Positions 1-5,598 of a stretch of 7,035 nt of DNA are shown piece after piece. The stretch is from assembly GCA_905479025.1 (NCBI GenBank), contig CAJQKX010000437.1, positions 1 through 7,035 of the forward strand. Reading direction: 5' to 3'. Each line of letters starts with the position of its first letter. Position 1 is the stretch's first letter. Position numbers and translations under genes: made by a program. The notes under the pieces are model-generated. The model ran no database searches. It was not told the origin of the DNA and was given only the letters and a program-made list of their open reading frames with translations. The stretch is from an uncultured Paraglaciecola sp. GTDB taxonomy: Bacteria > Pseudomonadota > Gammaproteobacteria > Enterobacterales > Alteromonadaceae.

Positions 1-31
1 CATGAGAATTCACTCGCAAAATTGAGTAATA

Positions 32-48
32 GATCAAGAAGGTTGATC
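32..48. repeat. Inverted repeat GATCAA-5-TTGATC
   Basis: Perfect 6-bp arms (32-37 and 43-48) flank a 5-base spacer. A further GATCAA copy lies at 84-89. The size and spacing fit a dimeric regulator's operator, and the site lies upstream of a DNA-binding membrane regulator that could be autoregulated. Short AT-rich arms like these also arise by chance, so this is only a candidate. Confidence 0.2.
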
Positions 49-200
49 GCCGTCAATTTGTTTTTTAAAACACATGTTTAAGTGATCAAATTCCGCCTGT
101 ATCAGTTGATAAGCGATTGATTTATTGTCTCTAAATTATGTGTGGAATGTTTGGTGAACATATAAAAGTATTGTCTCACTATGGAATCATTTCAAACTTA

Positions 201-216
201 GAAGGAAATAGACATT
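201..216 (+). promoter_or_regulatory. Candidate Shine-Dalgarno and non-canonical ATT start for the regulator
   Basis: GAAGGA at 201-206 is followed after 7 bases by ATT at 214-216, in frame with the regulator. The frame stays open from 202 through the annotated ATG at 283 and contains no ATG, GTG or TTG. The extension would add 23 residues ending in ...REGF before Met-Leu-Gly-Asp. Winged-helix domains of this class usually begin with a strand of the form F-x-L-G-D/E, so Phe just before the ATG supports an upstream start. ATT starts are rare (infC is the known example), hence the modest confidence. Confidence 0.35.
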
Positions 217-282
217 TCCGAGTTAGTAAATATTGATAATTTTAATGACATTATTATCGAGTCCTCTCTAAGAGAAGGCTTT

Positions 283-2634
283 ATGTTGGGTGACATATTA
301 GTGTTTCCCAATAAAAGTGTAATCGTAAAACTTAATCAACACCATCATGTTAGTGGCAAAGCAATGGAAGTACTTTTTGTCTTAAGTTGTTGTTCTGGCA
401 GAGTCGTAAGTCGTAAGGCATTGCTAGAGTATGTATGGGGAGATAAAAAAGGTGCTAGCTCAAAACTCAGTCCAATAATGACTGAGTTACGCCATTTGCT
501 CGATGACAAAAAGGACTGCCCCAGATTCATCCAAACATTACCCCGCAAAGGTTATAGAGTAATTGTGATGACGTTGCCTCTTGATGAAACTCGTTTATCT
601 GCTGACGTGCTCAAAACGGCTGTAAGTTTTGATCAAACATCCCAGGCTACAACCACTGCTAAGCTTCTTGGCGGGATAAATTATTGGCGTGAAACTCGCT
701 TGTTTAAAATTGCCGGAACCTACATTGTAATGGCTTGGGTATTAATGCAAGTGGTTACTTTAACATTGCCCGTTGTCGATGCGGCCAAATGGTTTGATAA
801 ACTTGCGCTCCTTACACTGATTATTGGATTCCCTTTAGTATTAATATATAACTGGTGGACAGAGTGTAAACTTCGCCAAAATTTTAATCGAAAACACAAC
901 AATCTTTTCACTCATCCAAAGCTTACTAAACACGCCTATCGAGATCTAACCTATATAACAATTTCGACTGCTTTTAGCCTAGTACTTGCTATTTTGTTGG
1001 GTAATCAAGTCTATGATGCAGCTACACAAGTTAATGATAAAGTTGTAAAACAGGAAATAAGCGCCAAATTTTATTCTAATGCTGTTGCTGTCATGCCATT
1101 TAAGCAACTTGGTGACCAGGCTGCAGATTATGCTGTGGGGTTGTTACAATCCGAAATGCTGACTTTTTTATCACAATTTTCGCAATTGAGAGTCATTTCT
1201 GAAAGAGTGTTAGCGTCCTTACCTTTAGATAGTTCACTTGGTAAAATTCGTGATTGGACTGGCGCAAAATATGTACTAGAAGGGGTTGTTAACGTACAAG
1301 GTGCCCAAGTGCACATCATGACAACGTTAATTGATAGCCAAAGTGGTCTCCAAGTATGGGCGAATAAAAGCACTGTACCAAGCTCTGATCAACTCACTTT
1401 ATATGAAGGCATCTCCCATCAAGTATTTAATGCATTAAATTTTTTAATGCCACATGAAGAATCATCTAAATTTCAGTTTAAACCCACTAACAATATCCAT
1501 GCTTATGACTTTTACGTTAGAGCCAAAGGGGCGTTTAAAGACGCCTATAATGAAACCAAGTTTCTGGAAGTAGAGCAATTATTTTTAAAAGCTCTGGAAA
1601 GGGACCGCAATTTTGAACTGGCGCAGGCTGGATTGTGCCAGACGTATCTGGAACAATACAGTTTAAATATGGGAGCTCAGATTTTTGACTTGGCGCGTCA
1701 GGCATGCCAGAAAGTAAACAATCAGAGTAATGTTAAAGCTGAATCAGAGCTGGCATTGGGTAGACTATACTTTGAATCAGGTAAATACTCATTAGCGAAA
1801 GAGCACTTCACTAAAGCGTTGGAATTGAAACCGAATAATAGTTTGGGTTTGATTGGATTAGCACAATCATTTACTCGTTTGGGACGGTCTAAACAAGGTG
1901 AACACTATTATTTAAAAGCAATACTAGCTGAACCTGGTTATTGGAAATACTACGAAAAGTATGGTTTTTTCTTGTTTGATTCTGGTCGTTATTTTGAGGC
2001 GAGTCTGCAGTTCAACAAGCAAAGTGTATTGCAACCTAATAGTGAAGAAGCTTTTAATAATTTAGCTGCTGCATATTATTTGAACACAGAGTTTAACAAA
2101 GCCACACAAAATTGGCGTAAAGCACTGAGTATAAAATCTAGTGCTAACATATATAGTAACCTGGGTACTTCACTATTTTTCGCTAGTCAGTTCACACAAG
2201 CGGTTGAGATGTATCAACAAGCCGTTAATCTTAGTCCAAATAATTATATCTTTAGAGGCAATTTAGCTGATGCGCTCAAGTACGCTGGTGATCAGCAAGT
2301 TACGGCGCGACAGCAGTATAAAGCTGCACTCAATCTCGCTCGGAAAAATGCAACTATTAATGCAAACGATCAAACAGTTAAATCAAATATCGCACGTTAT
2401 CACTCGGAATTGGATAACTGTCAGGCAGCCATCAAACAATCTGAACAACTTGTGCTTGAACAGCCTGATGATCCCTATATCTATTACGATTTAGCTTTGG
2501 TAGCAAATAACTGCTCAAGTGACAGTGATGTTCTCTTGTACTTAAATAAGACATTAACATTGGGGTATCCCAACAAGTTATTAAGAAAAGATCACCAATT
2601 TAAAAAGTTTCAAGAGCAAATTTTACAATGGTAA
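283..2634 (+). CDS. Membrane-bound winged-helix regulator with TolB-like and TPR domains
   Basis: The 783-residue product is predicted to bind DNA in the cytoplasm and sense something in the periplasm, in the manner of CadC/ToxR-type regulators. Residues 1-97 form a Trans_reg_C winged helix, with the recognition region near KLSPIMTELRHLLDD and a final wing at LPRKGYRVI (86-94). Membrane helices lie near 142-160, 173-191 and 222-240. The first two, with GTYIVMAWVLMQV and GFPLVLIYNWW, resemble the paired helices often found before TolB/TPR domains. Residues 267-385 are TolB-like (AVAVMPF, GAKYVLEGVV, LIDSQSGLQVWA). TPRs fill about 405-765. Three helices place the C-terminal half outside the cytoplasm. 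The ATG at 283 has AGAGAAGG only 4 bases upstream and falls inside the first conserved strand, so the real start may be at 214. The target genes are unknown; the next gene is the obvious candidate. Confidence 0.88.
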   Translation: MLGDILVFPNKSVIVKLNQHHHVSGKAMEVLFVLSCCSGRVVSRKALLEYVWGDKKGASSKLSPIMTELRHLLDDKKDCPRFIQTLPRKGYRVIVMTLPLDETRLSADVLKTAVSFDQTSQATTTAKLLGGINYWRETRLFKIAGTYIVMAWVLMQVVTLTLPVVDAAKWFDKLALLTLIIGFPLVLIYNWWTECKLRQNFNRKHNNLFTHPKLTKHAYRDLTYITISTAFSLVLAILLGNQVYDAATQVNDKVVKQEISAKFYSNAVAVMPFKQLGDQAADYAVGLLQSEMLTFLSQFSQLRVISERVLASLPLDSSLGKIRDWTGAKYVLEGVVNVQGAQVHIMTTLIDSQSGLQVWANKSTVPSSDQLTLYEGISHQVFNALNFLMPHEESSKFQFKPTNNIHAYDFYVRAKGAFKDAYNETKFLEVEQLFLKALERDRNFELAQAGLCQTYLEQYSLNMGAQIFDLARQACQKVNNQSNVKAESELALGRLYFESGKYSLAKEHFTKALELKPNNSLGLIGLAQSFTRLGRSKQGEHYYLKAILAEPGYWKYYEKYGFFLFDSGRYFEASLQFNKQSVLQPNSEEAFNNLAAAYYLNTEFNKATQNWRKALSIKSSANIYSNLGTSLFFASQFTQAVEMYQQAVNLSPNNYIFRGNLADALKYAGDQQVTARQQYKAALNLARKNATINANDQTVKSNIARYHSELDNCQAAIKQSEQLVLEQPDDPYIYYDLALVANNCSSDSDVLLYLNKTLTLGYPNKLLRKDHQFKKFQEQILQW

Positions 2635-2686
2635 AGCAGTCCCCAAGGATTAGCGTAGGGGGAAGACAAAAAGTAGTCTAAAGAAG

Positions 2687-2702
2687 GCAATATATCTATT
2701 GC
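2687..2702. repeat. Inverted repeat GCAATA-4-TATTGC between regulator and secreted protein
   Basis: Perfect 6-bp arms (2687-2692, 2697-2702) surround TATC. No T-run follows, so it does not look like a factor-independent terminator. It lies 30 bases before the next start codon, where an operator or an mRNA hairpin could control the secreted-protein gene. A second weak hairpin, TCCCC (2640-2644) with GGGGA (2659-2663), lies just after the regulator's stop codon and also lacks a T-run. Confidence 0.3.
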
Positions 2703-2732
2703 TAAAACTGTGATTAAAAAGGAAATAAGTAC

Positions 2733-3191
2733 ATGAAAATATTAAATACTATTAATTTAAGGGTTTTGCTGGCTGCGCTGTTTGTCAGTTTGCTAAGTTT
2801 CAACGCTGTCAGTGCCGATGAATTTAAGAAAAATAATCAAGAGTTACTTATTCAAGTAGACAGTACGGGTTGTGCTTCTTATGTTGAATTAATGTCTCCT
2901 GAGGATAATTGTGTGGGAAGTAATTTGGCAAGTAGCTGTGGAAAGAACGGTAAAGACTGCGTCTGTATAACGAATCAAAAATTTATTACTTGGACAATCA
3001 GCAATGATTCCCGTTTTGAATTAAAGTTTAATGGTCTAGAACCATTTAAAAATAAATGTAGTTTGAAATCTAAAAACAAACAAGAAATTAAATGCCAAAT
3101 TGACACCGCTGATGGTGAATTTGTTTACGATGTGGTTGTCGAAACTTGCCCGGATCAGATTTATGATCCTCGTATTGTTGTGAGAAATTAA
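2733..3191 (+). CDS. Small secreted cysteine-rich protein of unknown function
   Basis: I do not recognise a named family. The 152-residue product starts with a typical signal peptide: Lys at position 2, a hydrophobic core near residues 11-24 (VLLAALFVSLLSF), and a likely cleavage after AVSA at residue 28. The mature part of about 124 residues has eight cysteines (47, 60, 69, 76, 78, 109, 121, 139), enough for four disulfides in the periplasm. They include a tight C-x6-C-x-C cluster (69-78). Short alternating stretches such as FVYDVVVETC and DPRIVV suggest a beta-rich fold. AAGGAA at 2719-2724 is well spaced before the ATG. It lies 98 bases after the membrane regulator on the same strand, so it may be its target, ligand or partner; this is inferred from position only. 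Confidence 0.8.
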   Translation: MKILNTINLRVLLAALFVSLLSFNAVSADEFKKNNQELLIQVDSTGCASYVELMSPEDNCVGSNLASSCGKNGKDCVCITNQKFITWTISNDSRFELKFNGLEPFKNKCSLKSKNKQEIKCQIDTADGEFVYDVVVETCPDQIYDPRIVVRN

Positions 3192-3261
3192 GTATTTAAC
3201 CCAAGTACTCTTCTGTTAATTAGATATGTTTACAACAATATATTGGATGCTTGATTCAGCC

Positions 3262-3295
3262 CATCGGTTTCATGTGATATGGCGGTGAACTGATG
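3262..3295. repeat. Imperfect stem-loop
   Basis: CATCGGTT (3262-3269) pairs with AACTGATG (3288-3295), including one G-U pair on the plus-strand RNA. After a one-base bulge at 3270, CA (3271-3272) pairs with TG (3286-3287). The loop is 13 bases and is not followed by a T-run. It could be part of a 3' untranslated region or a small RNA, or be incidental. Confidence 0.25.
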
Positions 3296-3304
3296 TTGAA
3301 AATG

Positions 3305-3343
3305 GCCAAGCTTTAATTGGAAACTACTCCTTTATACCTTGGC
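3305..3343. repeat. Inverted repeat GCCAAG / CTTGGC with long loop
   Basis: Perfect 6-bp arms (3305-3310 and 3338-3343) are separated by 27 bases. It lies just downstream of the 3262-3295 hairpin. No T-run follows, so a standard terminator is unlikely. Confidence 0.2.
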
Positions 3344-3491
3344 TAAACATTCTTGGTTGCCTGTTTTACCATAGTATTAGTCAATAAAATATTGTCGATA
3401 AGACACTGATATTGTGTAAATTTTGTGAGGGCAATTATGGTAAACTACAACATCTAAATTTTATTTATACACATATTCATTAGGCAGTATT

Positions 3492-4169
3492 ATGATCCCA
3501 TGGATCCAACTTGGAACCGCACAAATTCCCAATAACGGGGGCGAATTAAAGTTTACTCAGCGTGGCGATGAATTTTCCATTCGTTTATCAGGTATTCGCG
3601 GTGAACTCATGAATAGCCGTTTGTATAATTCAGAGAAAGAGTTAGCTGAACTGGGGTGTGCGCATGTTAAATCAGCGAACAATGCTCAGGTATTAGTGGG
3701 GGGGTTAGGTATGGGGTATACATTGGCTGCAGCACTCAAAGCAGTCACTTTAAACTCTCAAGTCACAGTGGCTGAACTGATACCTGAAGTTGTGGTGTGG
3801 AATCAAGGGCCTCTTGGTAACTGTGCAAATAATCCTCTACAAGACCCTCGCACTAAGGTACATATTGGCGACGTAAGAGAGCTACTAAATATTAGACAGC
3901 CCACCTTCGATGCTATTTTATTGGATGTTGATAATGGCCCTGAGGGTTTGACTCAAAAAGGCAATAATAGTATTTATTCACTGCAAGGCTTAGACAATGT
4001 ATACAAAACCCTTCGACCGAAGGGGATGTTAGCCATATGGTCAGCTGGTCCTGATGAGCAGTTCACGGTACGCCTAAAAAAGGCTGGATTTAAGGCTGAT
4101 TCGTGTGTTGTGCGGGCACGTCCAGGAAAAGGCAGTCGGCATACTATATTTTTGGCTCGCAAACCCTAG
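3492..4169 (+). CDS. Spermidine-synthase-like SAM-binding protein
   Basis: The 225-residue product has a Rossmann fold of the spermidine synthase/methyltransferase class. In order: a glycine-rich nucleotide loop, VLVGGLGMGYTL (67-78); an acidic residue ending the second strand, VTVAELIPEVV (91-101, Glu95); VHIGDVRELL (123-132); a DxD motif, FDAILLDVDNGPEG (139-152); and LRPKGMLAIWSAGPDEQF (174-191). Spermidine synthases have a D-x-x-D proton acceptor and a conserved N-terminal region with a Tyr-His-Glu stretch. Here the corresponding region reads ELMNSRLYNSEKELAELGC, and no YHE is seen. The protein is also shorter than the usual 280-300 residues. It is therefore better called a spermidine-synthase-like protein or putative methyltransferase of unknown substrate. 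AGG at 3482-3484 is spaced 7 bases from the ATG. Confidence 0.82.
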   Translation: MIPWIQLGTAQIPNNGGELKFTQRGDEFSIRLSGIRGELMNSRLYNSEKELAELGCAHVKSANNAQVLVGGLGMGYTLAAALKAVTLNSQVTVAELIPEVVVWNQGPLGNCANNPLQDPRTKVHIGDVRELLNIRQPTFDAILLDVDNGPEGLTQKGNNSIYSLQGLDNVYKTLRPKGMLAIWSAGPDEQFTVRLKKAGFKADSCVVRARPGKGSRHTIFLARKP

Positions 4170-4170
4170 T

Positions 4171-4184
4171 TCAGCTTATGCTGA
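4171..4184. repeat. Short hairpin after the spermidine-synthase-like gene
   Basis: TCAGC-TTAT-GCTGA forms a 5-bp stem with a 4-base loop, one base after the stop codon. No T-run follows directly, though a stretch of seven T's lies 30 bases on, within 4214-4220. It may protect the 3' end of the mRNA or act as a weak terminator. Confidence 0.25.
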
Positions 4185-4268
4185 TTACAAGGTTATGGGT
4201 TACTTTGAGGAAATTTTTTTAACTAATACCCAAACATTCTGAAATATAAACTAGAGGATAGGTTATAC

Positions 4269-5087
4269 ATGTCTACACCCTTTTTGTTGAAAAATACAAA
4301 CAAATTAATGGGCGCAGGTTTACTGGTTATTGTTTGTTTGGTGGTCTTATTTAGTTATGTTTGGTCACAAGCCAAAGCCGCTGATGAAAGGTTACTTGAG
4401 CAGCAGTTTAGTCTTTCACTTGTAAGCCTTAGTCAAAAAATCGATGCCCGTATTGCCAGTATGAAATTGATCGCAAAAACAGTGGCCAGTGATACCCACA
4501 TCCAGAATTGGGTAGCGTCTGGATTTGCCGCTCATCAAGAGTCTGTATTGATTAATAAACTTGGGTTTTTAGTGAAGGAATACGGGCTTACTAGCGCGTC
4601 GTTTGCTGATAAAAACACTCACAAGTACTGGAATCACGAAGGTTTCTTAAGAGTGTTGCATCCTGAAACTGACGCTTGGTATTTTGCATATTTGGCCAGT
4701 GGCGAGTCAGATTTAGTCAGTGTTTACCACGATAAAAACAAACACCGTGTAGATGTCTATGTGAACTATCAACAGCCCAATGGCAATGGATTATCTGGCA
4801 TCGCCACCTCATTTGATGGGGTGTTGGATATGTTAAATAACTCACTATTTGCCAAACATGGTGACATATATTTAGTGGATAGTTTAGGCAAGATCCAAGT
4901 CACTGCAGAAGAGGATATTGCAGGTGTTCAAAGCTTGCATGATATGTTTTCCCATGAAATGATTACTAGCCTATTACAACCAAATTCCACGGCGGTAATT
5001 AAAAGTAATCAGCTTGCAGACAGTTGGCTTGGGGCTAGTTATATTCCCAATATGAATTGGTATGTGGTGGTGAAGGTAACTAAATAA
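4269..5087 (+). CDS. Membrane-anchored stand-alone dCache (PDC) sensor domain protein
   Basis: The 272-residue product has one N-terminal membrane helix (about 13-32, LMGAGLLVIVCLVVLFSYVW), then a periplasmic region. A long helix at 38-70 precedes a double-Cache fold of the kind found on chemoreceptors, histidine kinases and diguanylate cyclases. Ligand-pocket features include WNHEG (121-125), TDAWYFAYLASGE (134-146) and DVYVNYQ (162-168). The second lobe contains GDIYLVDSLGKIQV (198-211) and ends in the typical last strand MNWYVVVKV (262-270). In full receptors a second membrane helix and an output domain follow. Here the gene stops two residues later, and the frames downstream show no membrane helix or GGDEF/MCP/kinase remnant. 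It may work with a partner protein or be a truncated receptor. AGAGGA at 4253-4258 and AGG at 4260-4262 precede the ATG. Confidence 0.78.
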   Translation: MSTPFLLKNTNKLMGAGLLVIVCLVVLFSYVWSQAKAADERLLEQQFSLSLVSLSQKIDARIASMKLIAKTVASDTHIQNWVASGFAAHQESVLINKLGFLVKEYGLTSASFADKNTHKYWNHEGFLRVLHPETDAWYFAYLASGESDLVSVYHDKNKHRVDVYVNYQQPNGNGLSGIATSFDGVLDMLNNSLFAKHGDIYLVDSLGKIQVTAEEDIAGVQSLHDMFSHEMITSLLQPNSTAVIKSNQLADSWLGASYIPNMNWYVVVKVTK

Positions 5088-5188
5088 GATTAAAAAACTC
5101 TGGATACAAGTCGCTTGATTCATACCAATTTTGTTTGTAATCAATAAAGTATTGGGCTCGATTCGTAGTGTTTTCATATCCCTATTCC

Positions 5189-5208
5189 GATGTGTAAACA
5201 TTAAGATA
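5189..5208 (+). repeat. Upstream copy of a ~20-base imperfect direct repeat
   Basis: GATGtGT followed by AACATTAAGATA (5197-5208) matches a second copy at 5546-5567. The twelve bases AACATTAAGATA are identical in both, and the GATGyGT block is shared with a slightly different spacer. Only the downstream copy continues into TAATGTT to form a hairpin. It could be a repeated protein-binding site or a local duplication. Confidence 0.35.
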
Positions 5209-5410
5209 GCCAGTTATCAATGCAATCTATTTCTGATACTTTGGTCTACAGGCTTAAATAATGTTTAACCGCTATCATTGAAAATTATTAGCCGCTATTA
5301 ATTAATTCTTTTTTGTGACCCTCTACAAAATTGGATAGATACAGCTGCCAAAAAATAAAAACGGTCTTCATTGCTTATTAACCAATGTAATGGTGAGCTG
5401 AAACCCTAAG

Positions 5411-5444
5411 TCAGCGGACTTAAAATAATTTGCTGATCCGCTGA
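5411..5444. repeat. 8-bp inverted repeat with alternative pairing
   Basis: TCAGCGGA (5411-5418) and TCCGCTGA (5437-5444) are perfect complements with an 18-base loop. The first five bases, TCAGC, can instead pair with GCTGA at 5432-5436, giving two mutually exclusive stems. No T-run follows. This is the most GC-rich structured element in the gap and could be part of a small RNA or an operator pair. Confidence 0.4.
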
Positions 5445-5506
5445 AGCCGAAAGAAACTGGTTTATAGTTCGCCTTCCACTCCTTTATTCACAGACATGTC
5501 GAAAAT

Positions 5507-5535
5507 GTTACAAACAATAGACCTATTGTTATGCT
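5507..5535 (+). promoter_or_regulatory. Candidate sigma-70 promoter for miaE
   Basis: GTTACA (5507-5512) and TATGCT (5530-5535) each match 4 of 6 consensus bases and are separated by exactly 17 bases. Transcription would start near 5542, leaving a leader of about 57 bases before miaE. The spacer is filled by a perfect palindrome, the classic place for a repressor operator. Confidence 0.4.
5513..5530. promoter_or_regulatory. Perfect 18-base palindrome, candidate operator
   Basis: AACAATAG-AC-CTATTGTT has 8-bp arms with only a 2-base centre. Such a tight centre cannot form a useful RNA hairpin, so DNA binding by a symmetric dimer is the more natural reading. It occupies the spacer between the putative -35 and -10 elements, where a bound protein would block RNA polymerase. 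The binding protein is unknown. Confidence 0.45.
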
Positions 5536-5545
5536 GTGCTAATTA

Positions 5546-5578
5546 GATGCGTGATAACATTAAGATAATGTTTTTATC
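5546..5578 (+). repeat. Downstream repeat copy and leader hairpin before miaE
   Basis: The second copy of the imperfect repeat (5546-5567) merges into a hairpin. AACATTA (5556-5562) pairs with TAATGTT (5566-5572) around AGA, and GATA/TATC can extend the stem across a bulge. T's at 5571-5575 overlap and follow the stem, giving a weak terminator-like shape. It ends 20 bases before the miaE ATG, inside the predicted leader, so attenuation or control of translation is possible. Confidence 0.4.
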
Positions 5579-5598
5579 TTCTTTCTCTAAGAAACTTA

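Larger units (their letters stand above)
1..282. other. Upstream non-coding region of the TolB/TPR regulator
   Basis: I see no convincing complete gene here. A short minus-strand open stretch ends at a stop at 34-36 but has no good start. The complement of positions 1-3 reads ATG, so a divergent gene could begin at the window edge, but only one codon is present. AT-rich stretches such as TATAAA at 161-166 could be a -10 element, but no matching -35 was found. The last 69 bases (214-282) may in fact be coding, as the N-terminus of the following regulator. Confidence 0.5.
3192..3491. other. Intergenic region with two possible hairpins
   Basis: These 300 bases hold no credible ORF on either strand. 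They contain two possible stem-loops (3262-3295 and 3305-3343) and, near 3439-3446, an extended -10-like TGGTAAACT without a good -35. That element could serve the gene starting at 3492. No factor-independent terminator with a T-run was found after the secreted-protein gene. Confidence 0.5.
5088..5598. other. Long repeat-rich intergenic region upstream of miaE
   Basis: These 511 bases hold no convincing gene. Possible ORFs are 13-16 codons without a ribosome binding site, or extend antisense into the dCache gene. The region contains two copies of a ~20-base imperfect repeat, an 8-bp-arm inverted repeat, a probable promoter with an embedded palindrome, a leader hairpin, and two copies of CCGCTAT 23 bases apart (5269-5275, 5292-5298). 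A T-run at 5309-5314 follows AT-rich sequence but no strong stem. A small RNA gene cannot be excluded. Confidence 0.5.

Noticed and set aside
34..165. Minus-strand open stretch of about 30 codons near the window start
   Set aside because: It has a plausible-looking amino acid composition but no proper start codon or ribosome binding site, and an in-frame stop lies just upstream.
1128..1373. Minus-strand 81-codon frame inside the regulator
   Set aside because: It lies opposite the TolB-like domain, which is clearly coding on the plus strand, and shows no domain of its own.
4974..5201. Minus-strand 75-codon frame crossing the dCache gene end
   Set aside because: Half of it lies antisense to the coding end of the dCache gene, the composition looks random, and no ribosome binding site was seen.
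5088..5320. Remnant of a receptor output domain after the dCache gene
   Set aside because: All three forward frames are quickly closed by stops and show no hydrophobic helix or signalling motif.
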